This document shows, piece by piece, positions 44,843-55,630 of a DNA stretch of 64,000 nt. This stretch comes from Rivularia sp. T60_A2020_040 (GTDB lineage Bacteria; Cyanobacteriota; Cyanobacteriia; Cyanobacteriales; Nostocaceae). The position numbers were made by a program, and so were the translations under genes. How positions within the stretch are numbered: position 1 is the stretch's first letter; the number at the start of each line of letters is the position of its first letter. A model generated the notes under the pieces. It was not told where the DNA came from, made no database searches, and saw nothing but the letters and a program-made list of their open reading frames with translations. Location of the stretch: contig JACYMD010000048.1 in assembly GCA_015272215.1 (NCBI GenBank), forward strand, positions 68,874 through 132,873. Direction: 5' to 3'.

Positions 44843-47800
44843 TCACTCTTCATCATCTGTTACTTCCAACGGTAGCTCGATGACAAATTCCGCACCATTT
44901 CCAGGAGAGGAAATGCAGTATAGTTTACCATTATGTTTTTCGGTAACTATTTGATGGCTAATTGATAATCCTAAACCAGTTCCTTTTCCTTCCGGTTTAG
45001 TGGTGAAAAATGCGTTAAATAGTTGACCTCTGACTTCTTCTACCATACCGGGACCATTATCTGCAATGCGGATGGTAACTTTTTCTTCGTCTGCTGAAGT
45101 ACGAATAGTAATAACATTGGGATTTTTTTCAATTTCTGCGTAACTTTTACCTTCATTGGATTCGTCTAAAGCATCAATTGCGTTTGCTAACAAGTTCATG
45201 AAGGCTTGATTTAGTTGTCCGGGATAACACTTAACACAAGGTAATTTTTCGTACTTTCTAACAATTTGAATTGTGGGACGCTCAGCTTTCGCTTTCAAGC
45301 GATGTTGCAAAATCATCAAAGTTGTTTCAATACCTTCGTGAACGTTAACCGGCTTTTTGTCAGCAGTATCAGTGCGGGAGAAATTCCGCAAAGACTGCAT
45401 GATATCGCGAATTCTGTCGGTTCCCAATTCCATGGAAGTTATCATCTTGGGTAAATCTTCTAGGAGATAATCTAAATCGATTTCTTCTTGGAAAGTTTCA
45501 ATTTCTTCCGGTGGCGAAGGTAGATTAACTTGGTAAAGATTTAACAATTGCAGCAAATCTTCGATATATTGATTGGCAATGGATAAATTACCCGCAATAA
45601 AACCAACCGGATTATTGACTTCGTGAGCAACACCTGCTACCAATTGTCCTAAAGAAGAAATTTTTTCGGTTTGTACTAATTGTGCTTGAGTTTGTTGAAG
45701 TGTTTCCAGAGATTGCTGTAACTGCTGTGACTTTTCTTGTTCACGAGCGTAAAGACGAGCATTTTCGATTGCGATCGCGGCTTGTGAGGTAAGTAATTTA
45801 AGAATTTCCAAACGGGAGTTTGTAAACGCACCATTAACTTGGTTGTTTTCCAGGTAAATAATTCCGGTAAACTTACCTTGGTAGAAGATAGGAGCGCATA
45901 GAACCGATTTAGGTTTTTCTCGCAGAATATAAGAATCATCTTTAGAAATCGCTTCTTGAGTTGCGTTGTTAAGTACCAAAGGTTGCTGAGTTCTAGAGAC
46001 ATAGTGAATAACACTCAAGGGGATATCTTGACTTTCTTCTACCGGGGTTGATTGTAATACAACAAAATCGCTATCTTGATCATTATCAATGGCTTCAATA
46101 AACAATTGATTGTCCTTGAGTAAAATAAGACAACCCTTTTGAGCAGCAGCATTTTCAAGAATAATAGATAATAGCTTGTCGAGGAGATTATCTAAAACAA
46201 TTTCGCTGGTAATAGCTTCGGAAGCCTTCATTACCGTAGTTAAATCGAGAATATTATTGGTATTGCTTGATGATTCCAACATTCTCGCAGAATTACTCAC
46301 AATAGTTCTGCTGATATCTTGTTGTGGTACAATGGCTTCGCTGCGAATAATTAAATGAGGATAACGTTCTTCTAAATCCTTAACTTTAGCTAAAGCACCC
46401 CAACGAATATAACCATAATAAGCATCAGTCATGTAGGTTTTAGCAATTTTATCCTTACCTAAATTAAGATAAAACTGTGCTGCAAGTTCATTACCGAGTG
46501 CTTCTTCTTGGGTGTATTCATTTTCCTTAGCACCAGCAATCGCACGGTCATACAATTGCATTGCTTTGATATTTTTGCCAAAAATTCGCGCTTTTTCAGC
46601 TTCGACTAAATCGTATTTATGTTGGAAATTACAGGCTGCATGATGCGCCCATTTTTTCATTTTATTTTGATTTGCGGCGATTTTTTTTAAATATTGCTTT
46701 TGTTCAGTTGATGTGACATTTTTGTACTTAGCCAGGAGTGCAAGGGAGTAGTAATAATTGTTGACACAGTATAGATAAAAGCCTGGATTACTTTCTTGGT
46801 ATTGTTCAGTTAGGCGAGCGTTTTCAATTGCTTGTGTATAGTTGTAAAAATAATAATTTAGAATTGTTTTAGTAAAGTAAAAAGTACTTAACCAAGAAGA
46901 ATTATTGCCTAACCCAGCTATCAGTTCGGCTTCATCTAAAGCCTCGGTTTTGAAAATATCTTTTGTAAATAAGCCTCCTTGAAAATTTAAAATTGCTTGT
47001 CTGATAGCGCTTATAGATAAAGCTACCGCTGTCATATTTAAATTTTGAGTTAGTAAAACATAATTAACAATCTTAGGATTAACAACTTCTAAACTATTCC
47101 CGCTTAAAAATAAGTTAATACTTACAGTCCAATTACAATAACTAGCAAATTCTATATCCCCTGTTTGTAGACCACTTTGCATTCCATGTTGCAAAGAAGT
47201 TATAGTTTCTTTGTCATGCTTATTAAAGTGCTGAATCATCGCATTGAAGACATAGAAGACTTTACATCTGTATGAGTTAGCATTCATACGGTCTAGAAGC
47301 GACAAACCTAACAGTCCAAATCGATAACCAGCTTCAATATCCCCAAACTTATCGCATAACATTGCGCCATAAATACTATATCCGTAAGAACTAGGTGCTG
47401 AGTTACCATATTTAACAGATAATCTGACCATTCCTAATATAGTTAATGGAAAGATTAAAGACCCTGCTTGACTAGCTGCTGGATTAACTAACATTAAAAT
47501 TTGCATAGCTGCTAGTTTATAAGGGTCAGTCATTCTCGGCAAATAAACTAAATCTTCTATTTGTTGTCTTGCTAAAATTATTCGTGTGCGAACTACTGCT
47601 TCTAAAAAATGCCAAATTTTAGGTTTTTTAGGTAATCTGACACCAAGAATATTTAGAACTTCTATTCCTTCTTTTAATGCTTCTGATATTCTATTTTGTA
47701 AAATATAAGACTGGATTTTTATTTCATAAATTTTAGTTTTTTCCAAAATAGTCTTAGCTTGTTTTAAAGAAAGATTACAAAGAATTTCTGAATCTTGAAA

Positions 47801-50326
47801 ATCACCTTTTAAATATTGTGCTTCGGCAGCTTCAACATATAAGTCAAACGTAAGTTGATAGATACTTTGCCAGCTATCTGGTTTCAAAAGTTCCAATCCT
47901 AAATTCAAGTACTTAACAGCAGCTTCATACGCTGTGGCTGTCTTAGCTTTTTTCCCAGCTATCAAATTGAGTTTTGCTAGCTCATTTTTTTCTGCTTGTT
48001 CTGTTATTAAATCAACCCCAAAATTTAACTGATTTACAATATCTAAGATATTTTCTGAAAGTAATTCTGGTGGCGTTTGTTTGAATAGTAGTTGACCTAT
48101 TTTAAGGTGAGTTGCTTGTTTTTCTGATTCAGGAATAAACGCATATGCGGCTTGCTGCACTCTATCATGTAAAAATCTATAACCAACTTCAGTAATATTT
48201 GATTTTAAGTTTTTTGGATAAAATTTTTGATTATTTATATCTATATCTTGCTCATAGTGTTCTATATCTTCGTCAAATACTAAAGGAATCTTATAAGCTT
48301 CGCTCAAAGGTAAAATTAATCCAGCTTGTAATGCTGCATCTAATTGCTTAGCAGTACTCACTAGAGATTTTTGATTTACAATTGACAGCACATTAAGTGT
48401 AAATTTATCACCGATACAAGCAGCTAGTTGCAGTACTTGCTGTGTAGATTCTGGCAACTTTTTAATTCTATTGGCAACCAAATCTACTACGCTTTTATCA
48501 GTGATGCCTATAGCTTGAATTTGTTCAATATCCCAATTCCACATTCCTTGATTTTTCTGTTTATTAGTTAGAGAAGAAAAGGGAGTAAACTCGAATTTTA
48601 ACAGATTATCTTGATAAAGTGCTTGCAGTAATTGAGTGATAAAAAAGGGATTTCTGCCAGTTTTATTACAAATTAAATCTGCTAAAGTGTTGACTCGTTC
48701 TGTATTATCGTTTAAAGTTTCTGCAACCAACAGAGTTACATCTGTACTCTCCAGTGGTTGTAAAACAATGTTATTAACAATTGCATGATTCTTCTCTATT
48801 TCTTCTAAAGTTTGAATTAAAGGATGAGCAGGGTTAACTTCATTATCACGATAAGCCCCAATTAATAGTAAATATTTGCTTTCGGGGTCAGCAGTCAATA
48901 TTTGGATTAACTTTAATGTTGCAAAATCTGCCCATTGCAAATCATCGAGAAAGATAACTAAGGCATGTTCTTTTTTAGCAAAAAGGTGAATAAATTCGCT
49001 AAAAACCCGATTAAAACGGTTCTGCGCTTCTGTTCCACCAAGTTGAGGTACTTCTGCTTGTTTACCGATGATCAATTCTACTTCTGGAATTACATCAATA
49101 ATTACTTGTCCATTTGCACCAACAGCAGTTAATATTTTGTTGCGCCATTGTTCGAGTTGAATTGCACTTTCTGTAAGTAATTGTTGCATCAAGCTGCTAA
49201 AAGCTTGAATTAATGAAGCGTAAGGAATATTCCGCTTGAATTGGTCAAATTTACCACTGATAAAGTAACCGCGTTTTTGAGTGATTGGTTTATTAACTTC
49301 ATAAACGATAGATGATTTACCAATTCCTGAATAGCCAGAAACGAGCATCACTTCGCAACTTCCTTTACTGACTCTTTCAAAAGCATCCAGAAGTTTAGTA
49401 ACTTGAGTCTCTCTACCGTAAAGTTTTTGAGGAATCAGTAATTGACTCAATACATCCAATCTTCCGGGTTGAAATTCAAGAATTTTTCCGGTTATTTCCA
49501 ATTGTTCCCGACATAGTTCTAAATCGGCTAAAAGTCCTTTTGCTGTTTGATAACGATCTTCGGCATTTTTTGCCATTAACTTTTCTACAATATTTGCGAT
49601 CGCGTTAGGAACTTCTGGATTTAATTGTTGAATTGCAACGGGTTGTTTGGCAATATGGAAGTGAACTAATTCTAAAGGGTCGTTACTTTGAAAAGGTAAT
49701 CTTCCCGTAAGCATTTCATAGAAAGTTATACCCAGAGAATAAAAATCAGTGCGATAATCAAGGACGCGATTCATTCTTCCAGTTTGTTCTGGGGACATAT
49801 ATGTTAATGTGCCTTCGAGTTGATTAGGGTTAGTTAATTGTAGTTTTTCTGTACCGAGTCTTGAAGCGATACTAAAGTCGGTCAGCTTAACTTTTGCTGT
49901 TTTAAGATTAATAATAATATTATCAGCTTTGACATCTTTATGAATAATATTATGGGAATGCAGTGATATCAAAGCTTTTGCTAATTGCACCGCAATATTT
50001 AAAAATTCCAATAATTCTAATTTGCGATGAGAAAGTACTTGTTTAAGAGACTGTCCCCCGAAATCTTCCAACACAAGCAGTAAACGATTTTGCTCAGTCT
50101 CAAGCCTTAATATCTTAACGATACCTTCTAAATTAAGATTTTCAGTAATTTTGTATTCATGCTTAAGCCGAGTAATCGCATCTAAAGTAGGATAATCTTC
50201 CTTAAGGATTTTAAGAATGACTTTTTCCTGGTTTAGATGCGATTTACCCCGATAAATAATAGTGTTGATTCCCTCATAGATGACTTCCGTAACCTCATAA
50301 CGGGGAACCAAGGTAGATGTGAGCAT
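44843..50326 (-). CDS. Multidomain Ser/Thr kinase - AAA ATPase - GAF - histidine kinase
   Basis: 1827 residues. Order: Ser/Thr kinase (about 8-270; HKDVKADN catalytic loop near 125-130, and DFS in place of DFG); AAA/NACHT-like ATPase (P-loop SGYSGIGKSSIVY near 330, LVIFLDDLQWAD); a long helical, TPR-like middle (about 780-1340); GAF (about 1360-1530); HisKA with VAGVAHEVNNPVGFI (His near 1567); and HATPase_c (NLLANAIDAL, DNGPGMVEE, GTGLGLSI) at the end. This layout is the Hstk type, expanded in filamentous cyanobacteria, where members influence heterocyst and stress responses. Both kinase outputs look possible, though DFS may weaken the Ser/Thr activity. No response regulator is adjacent. Confidence 0.9.
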   Translation of the reverse strand: MLTSTLVPRYEVTEVIYEGINTIIYRGKSHLNQEKVILKILKEDYPTLDAITRLKHEYKITENLNLEGIVKILRLETEQNRLLLVLEDFGGQSLKQVLSHRKLELLEFLNIAVQLAKALISLHSHNIIHKDVKADNIIINLKTAKVKLTDFSIASRLGTEKLQLTNPNQLEGTLTYMSPEQTGRMNRVLDYRTDFYSLGITFYEMLTGRLPFQSNDPLELVHFHIAKQPVAIQQLNPEVPNAIANIVEKLMAKNAEDRYQTAKGLLADLELCREQLEITGKILEFQPGRLDVLSQLLIPQKLYGRETQVTKLLDAFERVSKGSCEVMLVSGYSGIGKSSIVYEVNKPITQKRGYFISGKFDQFKRNIPYASLIQAFSSLMQQLLTESAIQLEQWRNKILTAVGANGQVIIDVIPEVELIIGKQAEVPQLGGTEAQNRFNRVFSEFIHLFAKKEHALVIFLDDLQWADFATLKLIQILTADPESKYLLLIGAYRDNEVNPAHPLIQTLEEIEKNHAIVNNIVLQPLESTDVTLLVAETLNDNTERVNTLADLICNKTGRNPFFITQLLQALYQDNLLKFEFTPFSSLTNKQKNQGMWNWDIEQIQAIGITDKSVVDLVANRIKKLPESTQQVLQLAACIGDKFTLNVLSIVNQKSLVSTAKQLDAALQAGLILPLSEAYKIPLVFDEDIEHYEQDIDINNQKFYPKNLKSNITEVGYRFLHDRVQQAAYAFIPESEKQATHLKIGQLLFKQTPPELLSENILDIVNQLNFGVDLITEQAEKNELAKLNLIAGKKAKTATAYEAAVKYLNLGLELLKPDSWQSIYQLTFDLYVEAAEAQYLKGDFQDSEILCNLSLKQAKTILEKTKIYEIKIQSYILQNRISEALKEGIEVLNILGVRLPKKPKIWHFLEAVVRTRIILARQQIEDLVYLPRMTDPYKLAAMQILMLVNPAASQAGSLIFPLTILGMVRLSVKYGNSAPSSYGYSIYGAMLCDKFGDIEAGYRFGLLGLSLLDRMNANSYRCKVFYVFNAMIQHFNKHDKETITSLQHGMQSGLQTGDIEFASYCNWTVSINLFLSGNSLEVVNPKIVNYVLLTQNLNMTAVALSISAIRQAILNFQGGLFTKDIFKTEALDEAELIAGLGNNSSWLSTFYFTKTILNYYFYNYTQAIENARLTEQYQESNPGFYLYCVNNYYYSLALLAKYKNVTSTEQKQYLKKIAANQNKMKKWAHHAACNFQHKYDLVEAEKARIFGKNIKAMQLYDRAIAGAKENEYTQEEALGNELAAQFYLNLGKDKIAKTYMTDAYYGYIRWGALAKVKDLEERYPHLIIRSEAIVPQQDISRTIVSNSARMLESSSNTNNILDLTTVMKASEAITSEIVLDNLLDKLLSIILENAAAQKGCLILLKDNQLFIEAIDNDQDSDFVVLQSTPVEESQDIPLSVIHYVSRTQQPLVLNNATQEAISKDDSYILREKPKSVLCAPIFYQGKFTGIIYLENNQVNGAFTNSRLEILKLLTSQAAIAIENARLYAREQEKSQQLQQSLETLQQTQAQLVQTEKISSLGQLVAGVAHEVNNPVGFIAGNLSIANQYIEDLLQLLNLYQVNLPSPPEEIETFQEEIDLDYLLEDLPKMITSMELGTDRIRDIMQSLRNFSRTDTADKKPVNVHEGIETTLMILQHRLKAKAERPTIQIVRKYEKLPCVKCYPGQLNQAFMNLLANAIDALDESNEGKSYAEIEKNPNVITIRTSADEEKVTIRIADNGPGMVEEVRGQLFNAFFTTKPEGKGTGLGLSISHQIVTEKHNGKLYCISSPGNGAEFVIELPLEVTDDEE

Positions 50327-50825
50327 TACACAATCCTTTGTAGATGACTATAAATATATACTGTATATCTAGGGTTCCCCAATATTCAGTTTTTTAAACA
50401 TTTATGGTAGGATTTGGTTAAAATTTTAAATATTATATATTAGTATTTACGCAAAAATAAGGCAATTACGTCATTATTACAAGCGATGAACCGTATTCTT
50501 AGGGTTATAGCGACGTAATCTAACAAAACACGCTTGTTTGCTTGTCTAATCTCCGTTGCGTTCGTAATGACAATTTTGGTTTGTGTAAGTCTTTTTTAGA
50601 TTAGCTTTAAATCCAAATTCCCCATCCTTAACCCTCTAAAATTTGTAGTCTGATACTTCAGGGTGCCGAATATGGTCTTTAAATAGACGTACATATTTAA
50701 ACGTAAGATATCATTATAAATAAGGCGAAGTTAAAGAAGCAATCCTAAAACTATTTAATTCCTTCATTAAATTCGCTGTCAATGAGGATTAATGTTAATA
50801 TCCTGCTAACTTCAAGTTAAGCATT
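50327..50825. other. Intergenic region upstream of the giant kinase
   Basis: 499 bp without a gene. A loosely palindromic sequence (TACGTCATTATTAC ... GTTCGTAATGAC, about 50466-50571) resembles the dispersed repeats elsewhere. Nothing else is clear. Confidence 0.4.
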
Positions 50826-51590
50826 TTATACAGACACTAATGAACGTTGATTAGAACTAGTATATATAAATGATTTATCACAAGCTTCTTTGCTTGCTAT
50901 TAACATCATTTGATTCATCAACTTTATAAAACCATCAAAAACGTTCTCAACTAATTTATAAGCTTGTTCTTTTTGATTGGGTGTAAGATAAATTGTTTCT
51001 AATAACTCATCTAAATTACTAACTTCTGCGATCAGGTGACCTGTTTCCACTTTCAAATGGCTGTAACTGAAATAACGATAGCTTTGTTGAGTTATTTCTT
51101 CGAGCTCCTTACCTAATTTTCCAAATACTGAAAACGCTACATTTCCTGTAGCTTCTACTGACTCTAAAACAATTGCTTTAAGTATAGGGTCTTCATTAAA
51201 AGCAGATACTATTAATTCATAAGCTATACTACGTGCTGCTTGGGTTTCCTTACTCCAGATAAATCTTAAGACATCTGTGAAATTTACTAAAGGATTTAAT
51301 TCCATTTTCTCTAAGTCTTCTAGAAACCATATCCAATGATACTGATCTTCATAAGTATGCTGATTAATTAATTCCTGAAGTTGGTTATCCGCTACTTTTT
51401 CAGAAACAAATGTCTCATTACGTAAAAAATATTGGTTTAACTCTCCAAAAGTCATCACAAATGGAGCGATATATGGAACCCAAACTAATCTTTGCCTAGG
51501 ATCTATACTTTCATCTCCTAAAAACTCAAAAAATGGCAACTTCGCAAATTCTTGCTTTTTCTGTTCAATCAATTCTAAAACTTCTTTCAT
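50826..51590 (-). CDS. Haem-oxygenase-fold (TenA/HDO-like) protein
   Basis: 254 residues, all-helical. Candidate metal-binding positions are Glu/His in NQHTYEDQYHWIWFLEDLEKM and in YFSYSHLKVETGHL; the YF..H...E..H pattern is that of haem-oxygenase-like diiron oxidases and TenA relatives. Such enzymes carry out oxidative cleavage or hydroxylation on many small molecules, so the substrate cannot be named. It stands alone between large gaps. It has no signal peptide. Confidence 0.55.
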   Translation of the reverse strand: MKEVLELIEQKKQEFAKLPFFEFLGDESIDPRQRLVWVPYIAPFVMTFGELNQYFLRNETFVSEKVADNQLQELINQHTYEDQYHWIWFLEDLEKMELNPLVNFTDVLRFIWSKETQAARSIAYELIVSAFNEDPILKAIVLESVEATGNVAFSVFGKLGKELEEITQQSYRYFSYSHLKVETGHLIAEVSNLDELLETIYLTPNQKEQAYKLVENVFDGFIKLMNQMMLIASKEACDKSFIYTSSNQRSLVSV

Positions 51591-52057
51591 TTTAATTCTC
51601 TAAGGTCAAGGTACAATCTTGTTTAATTAACAGATGGTATTTGCACTAATCCCTGACACTATCTTTCAACAACTGCAATATTCACTGAATAAAAAATGTG
51701 GATATCACATCACTAAAAGGCTGCACCCTGAGAACTTTAATTCAAATCATTGAGCTAAACATCAACTAAGTTTTTTTGAACTACTGTATGAAACAATCTT
51801 CAGTTTTATTAGTGTTGCTTTCGCTCTGTAACTTATTTTTAAGTTTGCCAAAATAAATTTGAAATGGCTAGGGGTTTCGAGTAATCTTTATCGGAAGAAA
51901 AATAATTAGCATAAATACGGATAACTTAATCGGCTATGAATTGCCATAGAATGCTTTTTTATTCATCTCAATTTGAGAGAATATACTGAATTTTAATGAT
52001 TATTATTCTAAAAAAATTATTTTTTTAATTAATATTTAAATAAATCCCACATAGGTA
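51591..52057. other. AT-rich region with no recognised gene
   Basis: 467 bp between the haem-oxygenase-fold gene and the glgA terminator. Only A/T runs are seen. Confidence 0.4.
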
Positions 52058-52121
52058 AGAAGTCGGGTTTTTGTGAGATTTGTTGTAGGTGATGGATATT
52101 TTCCCTAAAAACCCGACTTCT
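52058..52121 (-). terminator. AGAAGTCGGGTTTTT hairpin, copy 3, after glgA
   Basis: A 15-bp stem AGAAGTCGGGTTTTT / AAAAACCCGACTTCT, 5 nt past the glgA stop on the minus strand, with a longer loop than copy 2. It probably forms the 3' end of the glgA transcript. Confidence 0.65.
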
Positions 52122-52126
52122 ATCGG

Positions 52127-53548
52127 TTATGAAGACTTAACCGCTACCGATTTCTCCAGTTTCTCTTCCTCTTCGGGTAAACCTAAAATCGAATTATACA
52201 GAGTCACGTACTTTTTAGCCGAAAGATTCCAACTAAAGTTCTGACTCATACCGCGTTGCTGCAATTCTTGCCATTGTGGTTTGAAACGGAAGCCTTCCCA
52301 AGCCCGTACCATACAAGTATACAAATCTAAAGCTTCATAACGATCAAAACAATAACCCGTACCTGCTTGATTCATCGGGTCGTGATGAGATACCGTATCT
52401 ACTAATCCCCCTGTACGACGCACAATTGGTACGCAACCGTAGCGCATCGCTAGCATTTGACTGATACCGCAGGGTTCAAAACGACTCGGCATTAAGAATG
52501 CATCACTACCAGCGTAAATACGACGAGCTAAAGCATCGTTATATAATATATAGCTTGCCATTCTTCCAGGAAAACGAGATGCCATTTGCCACAGTTGGGT
52601 TTCGTAATTTCGATCTCCCGTCCCCAAAACCACAAACTGAGCATCTGTATAAGATAAAAATCGATCAAGAACTTGCATCATTAAATCGATGCCTTTTTGT
52701 TCTACTAAACGGGATACCATCCCAACTAAAAAGGCATTTTTGTTGACTTCTAATCCCAACTCTTCTTGCAAACCAATTTTATCAGCTTTGCGTTTCTCTA
52801 AACTATCACTAGTGAACTTTTCAGCAATATATTTATCGCTTGCAGGGTCGTAAACTTCAGTATCTATACCGTTGACAATACCCGATAATTTACCACTAAT
52901 AAATGACAGCAACCCTTCTAATGTTTCACCATAATCAGCTGTCTTAATTTGCTCGGCATAAGTTGGAGAAACTGTAGTTACCCTATCAGCAAACTGTACC
53001 GCAGCCGCCATGGTATTGTGTCCTTGCATATACCACGGACACCAAGTAATTTTCTCTAAATACCAGCGCCAAGGACCTTGATAAGCTAAATTATGAATCG
53101 TAAATATTGTGCTGATATCAGGAGATTGATGTAGCCACACCGGCAACATCCCCGTGTGCCAATCGTGACAGTGAACTAACTCTGGCTTCCAGTAATTCCA
53201 GCAAAACTCAGCAGCACCATTAGAAAAGAAAGTAAAGCGCCAATGTTCATCATCACCGCCATAAACTTTGCGTGGATCAAAAGCCGGGTGTCCAAATAAA
53301 TACAAAGGAACATCAGTACCGGGAAGCACTGATTCGTAAACCGCAAAATCATTGAACATGGCAGATCCCTTCCAAACTGGTTCGGAAGGAATTTCCATCT
53401 TGTCCGGTAGAAAACCGTAATAAGGCATGAAAATCCGCACATCATGCCCCATTTGTCGTAAAATTTTCGGCAATGCACCCACAACATCACCCATTCCGCC
53501 AACTTTCGCCACCGGAGCCGCTTCCGCTGCCACAAATAGAATCCGCAT
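52127..53548 (-). CDS. glgA: Glycogen synthase
   Basis: 473 residues. ADP-glucose:glycogen glucosyltransferase (GT5). The N-terminal [13 protein letters not shown] is the ADP-glucose-binding KxGGLGDV motif. [23 protein letters not shown] and [11 protein letters not shown] follow, then [19 protein letters not shown], the acceptor/donor loop of GT-B enzymes. The C-terminal tail is short and Lys/Glu-rich. The enzyme is cytosolic and part of carbon storage together with the GH13 enzyme at 17970. It lies just downstream of hemC on the same strand, with repeats between. Confidence 0.93.
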   Translation of the reverse strand: MRILFVAAEAAPVAKVGGMGDVVGALPKILRQMGHDVRIFMPYYGFLPDKMEIPSEPVWKGSAMFNDFAVYESVLPGTDVPLYLFGHPAFDPRKVYGGDDEHWRFTFFSNGAAEFCWNYWKPELVHCHDWHTGMLPVWLHQSPDISTIFTIHNLAYQGPWRWYLEKITWCPWYMQGHNTMAAAVQFADRVTTVSPTYAEQIKTADYGETLEGLLSFISGKLSGIVNGIDTEVYDPASDKYIAEKFTSDSLEKRKADKIGLQEELGLEVNKNAFLVGMVSRLVEQKGIDLMMQVLDRFLSYTDAQFVVLGTGDRNYETQLWQMASRFPGRMASYILYNDALARRIYAGSDAFLMPSRFEPCGISQMLAMRYGCVPIVRRTGGLVDTVSHHDPMNQAGTGYCFDRYEALDLYTCMVRAWEGFRFKPQWQELQQRGMSQNFSWNLSAKKYVTLYNSILGLPEEEEKLEKSVAVKSS

Positions 53549-53552
53549 TTGA

Positions 53553-53712
53553 ATTATCAGTTATCAGTTGTCAGTTATAAGTTATCAGTTGTTGGTTACT
53601 AGTGGTTAGTTGTTGGTGGTTAGTTGTTAGTGGTTGGTGGTTGGTTGCTAGTGGTCAGCTGTCCACTGTCCACTGTCAACTGTCCACTGTCAACTGTCAA
53701 CTGTCAACTGAA
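53553..53712. repeat. AGTTATC, GTTGGTG and GTCAACT tandem repeats
   Basis: Low-complexity heptamers fill the whole gap between glgA and hemC. Confidence 0.85.
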
Positions 53713-53714
53713 AT

Positions 53715-54683
53715 TTACCCTCGCTGAATGGTTGCAAAAATCTCATCTAAGATGTCCTGCGCTCCTTGTTGACGCAAACGGTGCGCTAGTTCGCTTCCAA
53801 TCTGCTCAGGCTCGTAAATGGAACCGAAAACGGTATCTTGGACGCGCTTTGTACCGTCAATACTCGCGACTATTCCCCTCAAGGTTAATTCGTCACCATT
53901 AATTTCCGTATTTACCCCTATGGGTACTTGACAACCACCTTCTAAGTCGCGCAAGAAAGCTCTCTCTGCAAGACAGCGATCGCGAGTTTGGGGATGTTCG
54001 AGTTCTTTGAGCAAGGATATCAGTTGCTTGTTGTCGGCAAGGCATTCAATACCTAATGCACCTTGTCCGACGGCGTGAAGGGAAATATCTGAGGGAATAA
54101 CTTGATGAATGCGTTCTGACATTCCTAAGCGCCCTAATCCTGCTGCTGCCAAAATTAAAGCGTCATATTCTCCCGCGTCCAATTTAGCAAGGCGGGTATT
54201 CAAGTTACCACGTACATCTTTAAACTCGAAGTGGGGAAAATGATGCCGCAATTGCGCTAAGCGTCGTAGAGAAGATGTACCAATAACGGCACCTTCGGGT
54301 AAGGTATCAAGTTGTTTATCTTTGTGCTTTTCATGCACGACTAAAGCATCAGCTGGGTTTTCTCTTTCGGTGATTGCTGCCAAACCCAACCCGGATGGTA
54401 AACGAGTCGGTAAATCCTTGAGAGAATGAACTGCAAAGTCAATCTCCCGATTGATCATTCCCGTTTCTAATTCTTTGGTGAAAAGTGCTTTGTCACCAAT
54501 TTTTGCTAAAGCCACATCCAAGATTTTGTCACCCTTGGTAGACATGGTGTGAACTTCAAACTTAATATGAGGAAACCTTTGAGAAAGTTGTTCCTGTACC
54601 CAGTGCGTCTGAATGAGAGCGAGCTGGCTTTTACGAGAACCAATGCGAATAGTAGTGATAGAACTCGAAACAACTGATGTCAT
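53715..54683 (-). CDS. hemC: Hydroxymethylbilane synthase (porphobilinogen deaminase)
   Basis: 322 residues. It joins four porphobilinogens into hydroxymethylbilane for haem, chlorophyll and bilins. Motifs: [19 protein letters not shown] at the start, [25 protein letters not shown] (active-site Asp/Lys), [21 protein letters not shown] and the dipyrromethane-cofactor Cys in [11 protein letters not shown] (residue 251). All catalytic positions look intact. The transcript should continue toward glgA, with repeats in the gap. Confidence 0.95.
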   Translation of the reverse strand: MTSVVSSSITTIRIGSRKSQLALIQTHWVQEQLSQRFPHIKFEVHTMSTKGDKILDVALAKIGDKALFTKELETGMINREIDFAVHSLKDLPTRLPSGLGLAAITERENPADALVVHEKHKDKQLDTLPEGAVIGTSSLRRLAQLRHHFPHFEFKDVRGNLNTRLAKLDAGEYDALILAAAGLGRLGMSERIHQVIPSDISLHAVGQGALGIECLADNKQLISLLKELEHPQTRDRCLAERAFLRDLEGGCQVPIGVNTEINGDELTLRGIVASIDGTKRVQDTVFGSIYEPEQIGSELAHRLRQQGAQDILDEIFATIQRG

Positions 54684-55219
54684 AAACCAATGTGTCGTTC
54701 TTGTGGGGATATTCTATATAGAGTACCGCACTCAGACACTCAAAAACTTATTTATTACTTTTAAGGTCAAGTAAATTTAGGCATTTTTTTACATTACTTA
54801 ACAAACTTTTGTTACAAATTTCGCAGCAAAATGTGGAAGCGCTAAAAATTGCATGAAATTGCATCTTAAAAGTAAATATTTGTCTTAATTGCTGGTAAAA
54901 TGATGGGAAAAAGAAATTATGAATTATTGTGAATTATTGGAAATTATAAAGAATAATTAATTTTTCACTGCTGATATTTTACTCCCGATATTCCTCGGTG
55001 AAAGCAATCTGTATCATCTAAATTCAACAAAGCCCTAAATTTTCATCTAAACCCGTTCAAGCTATGAATCACTCTTTGATCTTGATTAGCCGAGATGTCA
55101 AATTTGATGCTTATTCTATTCAAAGGTTATGGGATTCAGATTAATTATAGATAATCTTGGGTTTCCTTGCGTCAACCCAATCTTGTATTGCGATACCTAC
55201 GGTAAGCTACGCTAACGCA
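54684..55219. other. Intergenic region before the VapBC module
   Basis: 536 bp, AT-rich, with no gene. A TACGGTAAGCTACGCTAACG-type repeat touches the vapC 3' end at about 55197-55220. Confidence 0.45.
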
Positions 55220-55630
55220 CTAACCTTCAACACTCAATAGAATAAGAGGAATGTGTGCTTGGAAACTCTGAAAATCGTTATCGGTTGTGAGGATGCTGTA
55301 GCTTCGATGATGGGCAACTGCACAAATCAGAAAATCAGTATTTGAACCTTGGATACCATTGCTACGGCAGGTATTAAAAAACTCTGCGGCGAGTTCGTAG
55401 TCTTCAGGTAAGAGTTCCATATCTGGAAATATCCGCAGGTAATCTCGTAGACGGGTAAACTGTTCCGAACTGCGAATGCCAGAAAGGATTTTTTGTCTAA
55501 TCGCACCCAGCAAAGCAACTTGGTCATTGGTAATTAAATCCCGTAATCGGGTGACTACAGGGGAAGAATCGGGTGGGGTTCTCCGACGCAAAGCCAGTGA
55601 CCAAACAGAAGTATCAACTATGACCCTCAT
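55220..55630 (-). CDS. VapC-type PIN-domain toxin
   Basis: 136 residues. The PIN fold has the N-terminal Asp in RVIVDTSVWSLALRRR, later acidic positions near PEDYELAAEF and GSNTDFLICAVA, and TDNDFQSF. Such toxins are Mg2+-dependent RNases that cut tRNA or other RNA. Its start codon overlaps the antitoxin stop (55627-55630), typical translational coupling. It stands at one end of the accessory segment. Confidence 0.88.
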   Translation of the reverse strand: MRVIVDTSVWSLALRRRTPPDSSPVVTRLRDLITNDQVALLGAIRQKILSGIRSSEQFTRLRDYLRIFPDMELLPEDYELAAEFFNTCRSNGIQGSNTDFLICAVAHHRSYSILTTDNDFQSFQAHIPLILLSVEG

